The notes: generated by a model not told the origin, from the letters alone. A DNA stretch of 64,000 nt from Curtobacterium sp. MCBD17_032 (GCF_003234855.1 NZ_QKTO01000011.1:1-64000), one strand, 5' to 3'; positions 6,909 through 15,708 are shown, numbered from the stretch's first letter. A program made the numbers and translations.

Positions 6909-8480
6909 ATGAGTCATCTCGGCATGGACTTTGCAGACGCCGCGCGCCTGGTGGAGTCGGAAATTTTTGGCGACTGGTATCGCGACCCATGGGGTTGGCC
7001 TGAACTTCGGGTTAGCGAGATGGAGGACCTTGACCCGGCCGATGTTGGTCTGATTGTCGGCAAGGGTGCAAGGTGGGAGTTCGAGCCGAGTTTCCACTCG
7101 TTCGAGATTCCGAAGAGCTTCTTCGGTCAGCGGCCCGCTGTCCTTCTCGATCCGGTTTCCCGGCTCCTGTTCGCCGCCGCAGTGCAGCGCTTCGCGGTAC
7201 AACTCGAGGCGGAGCTATCCGACTGGTCGTATGGATGGCGCTACCGCGACGGTGCGCGAGCGAACAACTCCGAGGAACGCGACCTCTACCGGCAGTCGCA
7301 GCAGCAGCTCCCTGAAGCGGCGTTCTCAGGTGAGACCGACATCACATCGTTCTTTGCGAGCGTGAACGTGCCGAAACTGCTCGAGACGATGCGTGCCCTC
7401 GGATGCTCCAGCGTTCCCGCCGACATCATCGAACGAGTTCTGACGCGACACGACGGACTGAGTTTTCGGTCGGGACTGCCTCAACGCAGCACGGCCTCTT
7501 CCATCCTGGCGCAAGTAGCCCTCAGTCCCGTCGACGATGTAATCGGCCGCGCACTCGAACAGGGCAGAATCAGCGCCGCGCGCCGATGGATGGACGACAT
7601 CAGCTTCGAAGGGAGCTATGCCGACGTGTACCGGCTTCTCCTCGAAGTGCAAGCAGCCGCGCGCAACGCCGGCCTTGAGATCAACGCATCCAAGACGCAC
7701 ATCACATCGGCACAGCAGAAATCGATTGAGTTTGAGCGCGAGAATCAACGCATCATTCGCACCGAGGTAGACGTCGTCGACGATGACTATCCCGACCTCA
7801 CGATGACGCTGATATCCGACGCGGAGCTCCTCGCAGCTGAAGACGCCGTCCTGACGAAGCCCAAAAGCCAAAGCCGCAGCGAGCTCGGACTTGTCCTTCG
7901 TAGCCTCTGGAGATCGCGGCGGTTCGGGCGAGTTGCCGAATGGATAGACGCGTCGCGGTGGATACCGCATGGAGCTGACCACCTCAGCCGCTATCTCCGC
8001 GAAGCGGGCAACGCCGGTGCCGTTACCGTCGACGCGCTCAACACCTGGTTCGTCGATGAGCACACGTCAAACTGGCCGCACACGGACTGGGTTGCCGCGC
8101 AACACGCGACCGCGATCGCCGCCGACGCGATGAGCGAGAACTCTGTCGCTTTGCTCCGCTCGTGGCTCTCGGATTCCCAGAACGCGCAAAAGCTAGCGGT
8201 CGCGGTGCAGCGCCTCGCGAGCATCGAACCACAGGCGACGCGACGAGCGCTCCGCAGCCGTATTGACGGGGTCTACGACCCAATTCAAGTACGGCTCCTA
8301 ACACTCGGTCTCCTGGCCAGCGGCGCCCCGATCTCCGCGGTGACCGAGCACTTGAACCGGACGCCATCCTTGAAGCTGCTTACCCGCTACCTGGTCAACC
8401 ACAAGTGGAAACTGCCAAGCGTGCCGGACGACTTCGCTGGAACAGAGGGCGCGCAGCCAGGGACGGTGACAGTTGACTGA
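6909..8480 (+). CDS. Reverse transcriptase, UG/Abi-like (defence-associated type)
   Basis: RNA-directed DNA polymerase, 523 residues. Core motifs are in order: motif A ETDITSFFAS with Asp144; motif B FRSGLPQRSTASSILAQ (186-202), where the usual PQG is PQR; motif C WMDD (227-230) in place of YxDD, both Asp retained; and motif D/E AGLEINASKTHI (254-265). So it is probably catalytically active. Residues about 340-523 are helical, without a maturase, endonuclease or zinc domain. A helical C-terminal repeat after the RT core is typical of abortive-infection/UG-type RTs, not of group II introns. I chose ATG 6909; an upstream in-frame ATG at 6807 gives an atypical extension. Its stop overlaps a possible small frame, and the STAND gene converges on it. 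The exact UG group is not identified. Confidence 0.85.
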   Translation: MSHLGMDFADAARLVESEIFGDWYRDPWGWPELRVSEMEDLDPADVGLIVGKGARWEFEPSFHSFEIPKSFFGQRPAVLLDPVSRLLFAAAVQRFAVQLEAELSDWSYGWRYRDGARANNSEERDLYRQSQQQLPEAAFSGETDITSFFASVNVPKLLETMRALGCSSVPADIIERVLTRHDGLSFRSGLPQRSTASSILAQVALSPVDDVIGRALEQGRISAARRWMDDISFEGSYADVYRLLLEVQAAARNAGLEINASKTHITSAQQKSIEFERENQRIIRTEVDVVDDDYPDLTMTLISDAELLAAEDAVLTKPKSQSRSELGLVLRSLWRSRRFGRVAEWIDASRWIPHGADHLSRYLREAGNAGAVTVDALNTWFVDEHTSNWPHTDWVAAQHATAIAADAMSENSVALLRSWLSDSQNAQKLAVAVQRLASIEPQATRRALRSRIDGVYDPIQVRLLTLGLLASGAPISAVTEHLNRTPSLKLLTRYLVNHKWKLPSVPDDFAGTEGAQPGTVTVD

Positions 8481-8619
8481 AGACAGCGACTCGTCATTTC
8501 GACTTTCGTGGTTATCTCGGCACACTCGTACTGGTCGAAGATCAACCAGCGCGACTGCTGCAGGTCTCGTGGCCAACTGGCGGCAGTCCGCAGGAGAGCG
8601 CTCGGCCCCAATCGCGTAG
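8473..8619 (+). CDS. Possible small ORF overlapping the end of the reverse transcriptase gene
   Basis: A 48-codon frame starts at TTG 8473, inside the last codons of the RT gene (eight-base overlap), and ends at TAG 8619, four bases before the converging STAND gene's stop. It begins (L)TEDSDSSFRLSWLS and is otherwise Arg/Ser/Thr-rich. I recognise no family. It could be a translationally coupled accessory peptide, the head of a gene cut off when the STAND gene arrived, or a chance frame. The TTG start and lack of a clear ribosome binding site keep confidence low. Confidence 0.2.
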   Translation: MTEDSDSSFRLSWLSRHTRTGRRSTSATAAGLVANWRQSAGERSAPIA

Positions 8620-8622
8620 CCG

Positions 8623-11600
8623 TCATGCTCGGTCTGCGCTCTCGATCGCGCGGTCGACCCCGTATCCTCCGAGCTCCACTAGCCTGTCCAGGATGTCGAG
8701 CAAGCTCGATACCCGCTTCGCGTCGCTAGCCTGCGCCAACCCCCGCACGACGAGGTCCGCAACGTAGTGCGCATCGGCAGCGGCTCCAGTGCGGATGTCC
8801 GAGACTTCCTCCCGATGCACGTCGAGGAAGGCGTGCGCGGCTTTGTCGACCAGGTCATCCACCTTGTCCTTCGCGTTCTGCAGAACGATCAGCAACTGAG
8901 GTGTGGCGTAGGTGTAGGTCGGCGAATCGATAAGAGCCCCGAGCAGTTGCCGCAGCGGTTGCAAGGGTTGGTCGCGAAGCTCGCGGACGACCTCGCTGAC
9001 GGCCTTCCTGACCAGCTCATCCGGGTCTCTACTGAGCCTTGTCAACGCCGAGATCAAGGGGGCTGAGTCGGCGGCGCGGGATACGCGGGCTGCGCACAGT
9101 GATGCTGCTCCGACGCGGACTTCTGGTTCGGAGTCGAAGATGCGCTGCATCAGTTCAGGGCGTTGCCACTCTGTTGCTGCGAACGCTCCGAGCTCGCCTC
9201 CCGACTTCCGAGTGTCAGGATCGGTCGAGTTGATCATTCGATCGATGACCGGGTCGATGAGTTCAGGGTCAACGTTGCCGATGTAGTTCATGAGTCGTTG
9301 AACGGGGGCCGTCGCTAGAAGGAGGTCGTCCGTCTCGATGAGTGCGTCGAACGCTCCGTACGCGGCGGGGCGGTCGTGGCGCAGACACGCCGCGATGGTG
9401 TGGGCGACGCAGGTACGAACTCCGAGATCGGGGTCGTGGGCGAGCGTCTTCAGATGCGGAGTGACGACTGCGGTGCGGGAACCGTCGCGATCGTGGACGA
9501 GGAGGTCGCCGAGGGTCTCTGCAAGGCTTCCCCGTGCGGTGTTGATGCCGTGATGTTGGAGCCCGCGGAGCGACCGTTCATCGCTGGACACCTGGCTGAG
9601 CTGCTCTGTTTCGACCGCTCGCCGACAGAGGATCTCGACGATGTCCAGTGGGGTGCTGTCGAGCAGGTTTCGGAGTGACCACCCGAGCCAACGATCGGTT
9701 TCGGGAAAGTGCCGTTGCGCGATGTGCCGGATGGTCTCGAATACAGCACCGTGGGTATCGGGCGCGATGGTGGCATCCCCCAGCCCGAGCAGGACCGCGC
9801 TCGGATACGCGGCGTTCGTCGTCGGCCCGAAGGACATCGCGAGATGGCAGAAACGGGTCGGGTCCGCTGTGGTTCGCCGTCTGAGCACCTGAGCAAGTTC
9901 TGACGCGCCTCCAACGGATGGTTCGGACCCGTCTCGTTCATCGTTGTCGTACTTCGCTATGGCTCGGAGCCACTGCTGGTTCGACATGTGCTGAGCCGCG
10001 GCGTCGTCGATCGGAGACCCGACCGAGTAGCTGGTGACCCCAGTCGCCGGCTCGGGCTCGATCCTCTCGAACTTGCGCTGATACTCGGCGAGTCTGCGTT
10101 TCCCGGTGGACGAGAGCCGCTCGGCATCGAGTGCCGTAAGGAATTTGAAGGCCGTGTAGCCGAAGGATCGGCCCTGTTCGTGTGGGTTTCGGAGATCCCG
10201 GAGTAGGCCTTCGAGCGCCGTGTGTGTGCTGTCTGTTACGAGTGGCGCGATCGCGCGCACGAGTTCTCGCGAGAGCCAGTGGCTGTCCGAGGCGTAGCCA
10301 ACATTTAGTCGGTTTCCCCCTTCGAGGATCAGCTGAGCCGCCCAGTCCACGAACGGGTCGGGCGCCGACGTGATCGTCCGGAAGAGCAGCGCCTGTGCCG
10401 CGTGGTGGTCGTCGTCCGCGAGCGCTTGCAAGACAGGCTGCAGCATGCGTGGCTGGCTCCGAGCCACAGGCGCGAGCGCCCTAGCGGCAGACTCGTAGAG
10501 CACGTCATCGACATCATCTTCGCGCGTTCCCGGCCAGCGGAGTCCGTAGTGGCGATCATATCGAAGGTGTTTTGGCGGTCCGTCCATCTCGGTTGTGCGC
10601 ATGACGAGCAGGAGCATCGGAACAATCGCGACGACGAACGCGTCCGGTTTAGCTTCGCTCGATGTTTTGATGAGCTGCGTGAGGCTGTAGTCCTGAGTTT
10701 TGAGGAATCGGATATCACCGTCCTTACTGAGGTCCAGCGCCCGGGGATGTTCGTCGAGAGCGGTGTGCACGATTTCAATGGCCCAAAGCGGCTCGTGGAC
10801 TGCGAGGTCGTGCATCGACAGCCAGAAGTCGGCGGAGTCCGGGCTCATTGTCCCGCTTCGGACAGCGTCGAGGATGAGTTGGAAGATGGGCCTGTTCTGG
10901 TGGAGTTTAGTGCGCCGCGCGACCCCGGACAGCCACAGAGCGAACTCGGCATGCCAGCGACGGTCCGCGAGTGTATTTGCCACCACTGCGTAGTGTTCGG
11001 GCCCAGCGGCGGCGAGCCAACTTGCACCTCGATCCCGATCCGCTCGAACGTCGCTGTCGATCCATTTGGTGATGAGACCACGCTCGAGGAACACGCCGAA
11101 CCAACTGGACCGAGTGGTTTGCCGCCAGAGGTGTGGAGCGAGGTTTGGCTGATCGGCGACCAACTCCAGGAAGAGATCGAGGTCTGATGAGGTCGGCGTT
11201 TGGACGTTCGCGAACACCGAGACGACGGCTTCCTTGATGTGGAAACGAACATCCGGCGAAGTCGCAGCACCTCGGATCTCCGTACGGAACCGTTCAGCGT
11301 CGAAGTCGCGCAGGAGCTCGAGAATCTGGCGGACCTGCGCCCGTCGAAAGAGTTCTTGTTCCTGCTCAGTCAAGAAGTCGACGAGCTTCTGCCCGCGATT
11401 GAGCCATTGCCTCGCAAAGGTGTAGTCGAAGAATGCCTCGTGGAAGAACGAAACATGGCCGTCGTCGATGGTGATTAGCTGCTCGGACGCGAGCACTTCC
11501 GCATCGTGTCGGTAGCCCCGATACTCAACTGTTGCAATCGGGATTGACAGCGTTTGTCGGTCGCTAGCCGTTGTCGCGATGACGCTGAGCGTCTCCTCGA

Positions 11601-13107
11601 AACGAACTTCCAGATGGCGTGTGCGGATGGCGCCCTGCTTCCGGTTCCAGAATGCGTCAAACAGCGAGCGTCGGGACGTGAATTCAACAGCCGAGGACTG
11701 CGCCGCCACGGCTTGAAACAGGACGAGATTCAGGGGTGACCTCAGAAGGGCGATTTGGGTGGGCGACAGGGAAGCGCTGTCGAGCCCCAGCGCGTTGACG
11801 GCTTGGAGCACGGCTTCGTCGGTCAGGGGGCCAATCGCGATCCGGTGAGCATCGTTATCCGCTACGAGCTGGCGTATGCGGTGGTCGTTTTCCACATCGA
11901 AGAGGCGGCAGACGAGGACCACGCGCATACTCGAAGTCGACGCGGCTTCCTCGACCAATTCGGCGACTACGTCGAAACTGTCCGAGAGTCGGCCTGATGC
12001 GAGTGACACGGCATCGACCTGGTCGATGATCAATACTGACGGCCGGTCGTTTGCAGCCATCCGGAGGGCTACTACGGGTGAAGTCGATAAGCCCAAATCT
12101 TGGCCGAGGCCAACGGTCGATGTAAGCTTATCGATTCGATCCAGGCGAAACGCGAGGACCTCGGATCCCTCGGCGTCGCATTGTCGCGCGACGGCTTCTA
12201 CGGCGGCTGACTTGCCGCTACCCGCACTCCCCACCACGAGCGTCAACGGGGACGATTTGAGCGAATGGCGGAGCTGCGTCTCCTCCTCGCGTATGATCCG
12301 CGGCATCAGCAGCTCGCACTCGACACCCTTCTGCCAACGCGACGTTGCAGATTTGATTCCGTCGCGAGCGGTGCGCGACGCGACAGCGTTGAGTGGCTCG
12401 ATGCCATGCCGGGCAAGGGCAACGAGGAGCTCGTGCCGCCCAAGTCGCACGTGAAGATTGTCGAGCAGCACCGATCCGATGACAATTGGAATGACCGACT
12501 GCTCCGCACCTTCGAGCATCGTGGCCGCGATTACAGCGTTCGTTGCCGATAGGCGGTCCTCATCCTGAACTTCGAAACGCATGCCGCGGAGCATCTGCCA
12601 TGCGCGAACCGCCGTCCCGAAGACCTTCGGTGCGGCGAGCTGATCGAACGTCGGAGTGAGGTCCTTCGTGAGCTGCCGCGTGAGGAACTCGCCTGCGCTC
12701 GCAGACTGCCGGGCCCATTCACCAAGCACACGGAGCTGACTGGTCGGCGTCATCGAACTGAACAAGTATCGACGGCCCGCTTCGATATGCCGGCTAGCTG
12801 AGTCGAAGATACCCAGGCGTTGCAGCGAAGAGACCGTCCACTTGTCACTAGCGCTCTTCTGCCGCTTCACCTGCGTAACGGTCGTCACCCCATGCTCATC
12901 CTCAAGCGTGAACTCGGAGCCATCGGCAAGGTCAGGATCAAGGTCCTCGAGAGTGATGTGTCGGCGTTCGTCCTGAAGGCACCACAGCGCCTCGTGGACC
13001 GCGAGAGCGAGTTCGTACCGGTTTCCTAACTTGTCCGCTGTTCCACCACTAGCGCCGACCTTGCGGCTGGCCGATGCCCCACCCTCCCTGTGCGTCACAG
13101 CTTCCAT
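8623..13107 (-). CDS. STAND NTPase with N-terminal PD-(D/E)xK nuclease-like domain (Avs/Cap4-like defence protein)
   Basis: Large protein of 1494 residues. The N-terminus (about 24-100) resembles the Cap4/DUF4297 nuclease fold: GNRYELALAVHEAL (28-41), acidic residues at Glu54-Asp62, and VTQVKRQ (77-83), with QVK as the catalytic strand. The ATPase follows: Walker A VVGSAGSGKSAAVEA (291-305), Walker B SVLIIDQVD (357-365), VVLVCRLFD (397-405) as a sensor strand, then FFHEAFFDYTFARQWL, the motif that ends the winged-helix region in STAND proteins. Residues from about 600 to the end are helical repeats, probably the ligand-sensing part. ATG 13107 has a strong GGAGGAGGAGAG ribosome binding site. 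By analogy with Avs-type proteins it may sense a phage component and cut DNA; that is inference. Confidence 0.8.
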   Translation of the reverse strand: MEAVTHREGGASASRKVGASGGTADKLGNRYELALAVHEALWCLQDERRHITLEDLDPDLADGSEFTLEDEHGVTTVTQVKRQKSASDKWTVSSLQRLGIFDSASRHIEAGRRYLFSSMTPTSQLRVLGEWARQSASAGEFLTRQLTKDLTPTFDQLAAPKVFGTAVRAWQMLRGMRFEVQDEDRLSATNAVIAATMLEGAEQSVIPIVIGSVLLDNLHVRLGRHELLVALARHGIEPLNAVASRTARDGIKSATSRWQKGVECELLMPRIIREEETQLRHSLKSSPLTLVVGSAGSGKSAAVEAVARQCDAEGSEVLAFRLDRIDKLTSTVGLGQDLGLSTSPVVALRMAANDRPSVLIIDQVDAVSLASGRLSDSFDVVAELVEEAASTSSMRVVLVCRLFDVENDHRIRQLVADNDAHRIAIGPLTDEAVLQAVNALGLDSASLSPTQIALLRSPLNLVLFQAVAAQSSAVEFTSRRSLFDAFWNRKQGAIRTRHLEVRFEETLSVIATTASDRQTLSIPIATVEYRGYRHDAEVLASEQLITIDDGHVSFFHEAFFDYTFARQWLNRGQKLVDFLTEQEQELFRRAQVRQILELLRDFDAERFRTEIRGAATSPDVRFHIKEAVVSVFANVQTPTSSDLDLFLELVADQPNLAPHLWRQTTRSSWFGVFLERGLITKWIDSDVRADRDRGASWLAAAGPEHYAVVANTLADRRWHAEFALWLSGVARRTKLHQNRPIFQLILDAVRSGTMSPDSADFWLSMHDLAVHEPLWAIEIVHTALDEHPRALDLSKDGDIRFLKTQDYSLTQLIKTSSEAKPDAFVVAIVPMLLLVMRTTEMDGPPKHLRYDRHYGLRWPGTREDDVDDVLYESAARALAPVARSQPRMLQPVLQALADDDHHAAQALLFRTITSAPDPFVDWAAQLILEGGNRLNVGYASDSHWLSRELVRAIAPLVTDSTHTALEGLLRDLRNPHEQGRSFGYTAFKFLTALDAERLSSTGKRRLAEYQRKFERIEPEPATGVTSYSVGSPIDDAAAQHMSNQQWLRAIAKYDNDERDGSEPSVGGASELAQVLRRRTTADPTRFCHLAMSFGPTTNAAYPSAVLLGLGDATIAPDTHGAVFETIRHIAQRHFPETDRWLGWSLRNLLDSTPLDIVEILCRRAVETEQLSQVSSDERSLRGLQHHGINTARGSLAETLGDLLVHDRDGSRTAVVTPHLKTLAHDPDLGVRTCVAHTIAACLRHDRPAAYGAFDALIETDDLLLATAPVQRLMNYIGNVDPELIDPVIDRMINSTDPDTRKSGGELGAFAATEWQRPELMQRIFDSEPEVRVGAASLCAARVSRAADSAPLISALTRLSRDPDELVRKAVSEVVRELRDQPLQPLRQLLGALIDSPTYTYATPQLLIVLQNAKDKVDDLVDKAAHAFLDVHREEVSDIRTGAAADAHYVADLVVRGLAQASDAKRVSSLLDILDRLVELGGYGVDRAIESADRA

Positions 13108-13209
13108 TCTCTCCTCCTCCGGACCGCGCGCAGCACTCCCCTCCCGTCGTAGCTGAGCGCGCCGAGGTTATCCCGCGCGCCCCTTGCGCAGAGCACTGCT
13201 GGGCAGGAG

Positions 13210-13722
13210 TCAGTACATCGGGTGCCGCTCGGTGGTTCGTAGCCAGTCGTCGAAGTCCGGGATCGCAATACGCTGTGCGGAGCGTGCACTCCACTCGTGC
13301 TCCCACTCACGGATCCGCGAGAGGCACAGCGCGAGGTAGTCGGCGGCGTAGCTGGACCATCGGGCGCTGTAGTCGATGGAGTCGCTGAGGACGTCGTCTC
13401 CGGTGTCGAGGAAGACGAGGCCGTTGCCGAGCGCTTCACCAAGGCAAGCGCGCATGGAACGCTTGAGGTGCCTCCATTGACGTGGGAGCCGGATCTTCAT
13501 CGCGTCCAGGCTGCGGTAAGCGATCGGGATGGCCTCGACCCAGAATGCGGTGTCGCGGCGGTCGCGCAGGTGATGCAGCTGCTCGACTATCGGCACCATC
13601 CACGCGAGAAGTTCAGCTGCCGCCGCACGGCGGCGTTGTCGTTCGTCGTCTTGTCGCCGCTGGGTGCTTCCGATAGCGCCGTCGATGAGGGGGCCGATGG
13701 TTCCGCCGATGATGTCGGTCAT
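13210..13722 (-). CDS. Unknown small protein upstream of the STAND gene
   Basis: Protein of 170 residues with no family I recognise. The start ATG 13722 has GGAG at good spacing. A short hydrophobic Gly-rich segment, MTDIIGGTIGPLIDGAIGS, is followed by a very basic stretch QRRQDDERQRRRAAAAE, then a Trp/Arg-rich helical body (AFWVEAIPIAYRSLDAMK, LPRQWRHLKRSMRACLGEAL). There is no signal peptide or clear membrane span. It is transcribed in the same direction as the STAND gene, 102 bp upstream of it, so the two may form a unit. Alternatively it is an unrelated gene lying between the island and the tRNA. Confidence 0.6.
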   Translation of the reverse strand: MTDIIGGTIGPLIDGAIGSTQRRQDDERQRRRAAAAELLAWMVPIVEQLHHLRDRRDTAFWVEAIPIAYRSLDAMKIRLPRQWRHLKRSMRACLGEALGNGLVFLDTGDDVLSDSIDYSARWSSYAADYLALCLSRIREWEHEWSARSAQRIAIPDFDDWLRTTERHPMY

Positions 13723-13819
13723 GAAAGCAATCTCCAGGACACATCCGACATTCAGCTCAAACCGTTCGCAGGAGCCCGTTGCTGCTGCCAGCCGGAGGCA
13801 GCGAGCCATGGATAGGTGG

Positions 13820-13864
13820 GAACACGACGAAGCCCTCCCGGTTAGGGAGGGCTTCGTCGTGTTC
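13820..13864. terminator. 20-bp perfect inverted repeat, bidirectional terminator-like
   Basis: Arms at 13820-13839 and 13845-13864 are fully complementary over 20 bp with a 5-base loop, a very strong hairpin. The core resembles the tRNA terminator at 13938-13966 and the hairpin at 5147-5177 (each has CGAAG or GAAG before the C-run). It lies between the tRNA terminator and the start of the small unknown gene. Confidence 0.6.
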
Positions 13865-13937
13865 GGTCTGTGTCGACTACAAGGAAAGCAGCAACGACAA
13901 GTGCCGCGCATCCCAGCACGAGCCCGACTACAATGAC

Positions 13938-13966
13938 GAAGCCCACCGAGATTCTCGGTGGGCTTC
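13938..13966 (-). terminator. Terminator of tRNA-Pro
   Basis: Perfect 13-bp inverted repeat GAAGCCCACCGAG / CTCGGTGGGCTTC with a 3-base loop, 46 bp after the 3' end of the tRNA gene on the minus strand. Confidence 0.65.
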
Positions 13967-14012
13967 TTCGTTGTGAACAGTTCTTAACACGATTACTAAC
14001 CCGCCCCTCCGG

Positions 14013-14086
<74 letters not shown>

Positions 14087-14224
14087 TGAGTCCGTACGGA
14101 CCCAGACCCCGCGTCCACGAAGGACACTGCAGGCCCTGCTCCCCACCCGACCGAGCGCGGAGCAGCCCATCCAGCATAGCGGAAGCGCGAGCCCCACCGC
14201 GCCACGGCCCGCAGCCCGCGCGCG

Positions 14225-14875
14225 TCAGCCCTGTGTGTGCAGCGCCGACGTGCCCTCGCGGCGAGCGCCGACACCCTGGGCAGCGTGACCAGGTCGCACG
14301 ACCCGCCGATCCCGCGACAACCACGGCAGTGCGAACCCGGCGAGCAACGCGCCGGCCCCGTCCGCTGCCAGGTCGCCGATGGTGTCGTCGTAGCCGACGA
14401 CGATGGTCTCGTCGACGAAGTTGTGCCCGAGCCACTCGCCGATCTCCCACACGGAGCCGATCGCCATCCCCGCGGCGAGCGCCACGAGGGCGGAGAGCAG
14501 CACCCCGGCACGCGGGGCCGAGGCGATGACCCCGGCGTCCGAGGCTATGACGTACAACAGTCCGGCGAGCAGCCCGACCAGGATGACGTGGACGACCTTG
14601 TCCCACAGGAACACGGTCGTGTACCAGTCGAGCATGCTGCTCCACGCGGCGACCAGGCTCAGCAGGACGACCGCTGCGTCGAACGTCGGGCGGAGGCCGA
14701 GCATGCGTGGGACGACGGCTCCGAGGAGTGCGAGCGCCATCACGGCGAACGCCACGGCGCCCCACCCGACGGCGGCGACGGGCACGCTGACGAGCGTCAC
14801 GATCCGGAGCAGGTCGGCGGCCCAGACGGCGCCGTGCGGTCGGCGGAGGAACGTCAGCCCGAGGGTGGCGATCAC
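14225..14875 (-). CDS. YjdF/DUF2238-like membrane protein
   Basis: Integral membrane protein of 216 residues with about six hydrophobic segments. The C-terminal blocks VWEIGEWLGHNF and VGYDDTIGDLAADGAGALLAG are the pattern of the DUF2238 (YjdF) family, whose function is unknown. The GTG start at 14875 overlaps the stop of the upstream hydrolase gene by four bases (GTGA), so the two are co-translated. The C-terminal tail is polar and basic. Membrane location is a confident inference; the family call is moderate. Confidence 0.75.
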   Translation of the reverse strand: MIATLGLTFLRRPHGAVWAADLLRIVTLVSVPVAAVGWGAVAFAVMALALLGAVVPRMLGLRPTFDAAVVLLSLVAAWSSMLDWYTTVFLWDKVVHVILVGLLAGLLYVIASDAGVIASAPRAGVLLSALVALAAGMAIGSVWEIGEWLGHNFVDETIVVGYDDTIGDLAADGAGALLAGFALPWLSRDRRVVRPGHAAQGVGARREGTSALHTQG

Positions 14876-15708
14876 GCGCTCGCTCCGAACGACAGGACGG
14901 CGTGCACGGCGAGGTGGTCCGAGGGCCACACTCCCCCGGGCCGCCTGGTGGACACGGCGACGCGGGACACGACGGCGTGCTCGGTCGCGAGCACGCCATC
15001 GATGCGCGGCCGGTCGGCGCGGGGCTCCCGGTACGCGGCGTACGTCCCGACCTCCGGCGTCTCCGGACGGGAGGCCCGCCCCCAGGTGTCGGGGACACCT
15101 GCGTCCGCCAGCGCACGCCACGGCGCGGATCCTGCCGCACTGTTGAAGTCGGCCATCACGACGGCCGGCAGCCCGGACTCGGCCACGATCCTGCCGAGGA
15201 GTTGCGCGGACCGGAGCCGCGCCCACGGCGAGACGACGTCGAGGTGCGTCGCCAGGGCGAGGAAGCGTCTGCCGGTGGCGTGGACGTCGAGGACCACGCC
15301 GACCGCGTGGCGGGGGAAGGCGGTGGCCCAGGCGCGGCTGCCGGGGCGGAGCGGTCGGCGGGAGAGCGCCCACGAGCGGCGTTCGACGACGGTGCAGCGC
15401 TCGGTGTCGACGAGGACCCCGACGGCCTCGCCGTCCCCGTGGCGGTCCCGCCCGAGGAGGACGGCTTCCCATCGTTCGCCGATGCCGGTGGCGAGGTCGA
15501 CCGCCTGCGGGCGCAGGGCCTCCTGGACGGCGAGCACGGTCGGCTGCTCGGAGGCGACGAGCGCGACGACGGCGTCCCGTCGGTGCTCCCACGCGTCCGG
15601 GTGCCCGGCAGGGCGAGGGACCTGGCGGCGAAGGTTGAGGGTCATGCAGTGCAGATCGGGAGGCGACACCGGCCCGATGGTCGGTCGGTCGTCGGCCTGT
15701 CGGAGCAT
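14872..15708 (-). CDS. Endonuclease/exonuclease/phosphatase-family hydrolase
   Basis: Metal-dependent hydrolase of the EEP fold, 278 residues. Its motifs are spread as in the family: LAVQEALRP (the metal-binding Glu), LATHLDVVSPWARLRSAQLL (strand with His), VVMADFNSAAG (Asp-x-Asn pair) and WPSDHLAVHAVLS near the end (Asp-His). The substrate cannot be told: related proteins act on DNA, phosphoinositides or sphingomyelin. ATG 15708 is used because it keeps the first beta strand (LHCMTLNL) whole; ATG 15645 is the alternative. No signal peptide is visible, so it is probably cytosolic. Confidence 0.82.
   Translation of the reverse strand: MLRQADDRPTIGPVSPPDLHCMTLNLRRQVPRPAGHPDAWEHRRDAVVALVASEQPTVLAVQEALRPQAVDLATGIGERWEAVLLGRDRHGDGEAVGVLVDTERCTVVERRSWALSRRPLRPGSRAWATAFPRHAVGVVLDVHATGRRFLALATHLDVVSPWARLRSAQLLGRIVAESGLPAVVMADFNSAAGSAPWRALADAGVPDTWGRASRPETPEVGTYAAYREPRADRPRIDGVLATEHAVVSRVAVSTRRPGGVWPSDHLAVHAVLSFGASA

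Noticed and set aside
6522-8480. Retron or group II intron
   Set aside because: No msr/msd-type pair of long inverted repeats is visible, the RT lacks the retron-style motifs and YxDD, and there is no maturase or HNH domain or intron domain V sequence.
14872-15708. Nuclease gene next to the tRNA as part of the defence island
   Set aside because: It lies on the other (5') side of the tRNA, has host-like codon use, and is coupled to a DUF2238-like membrane gene; it is better read as core genome.
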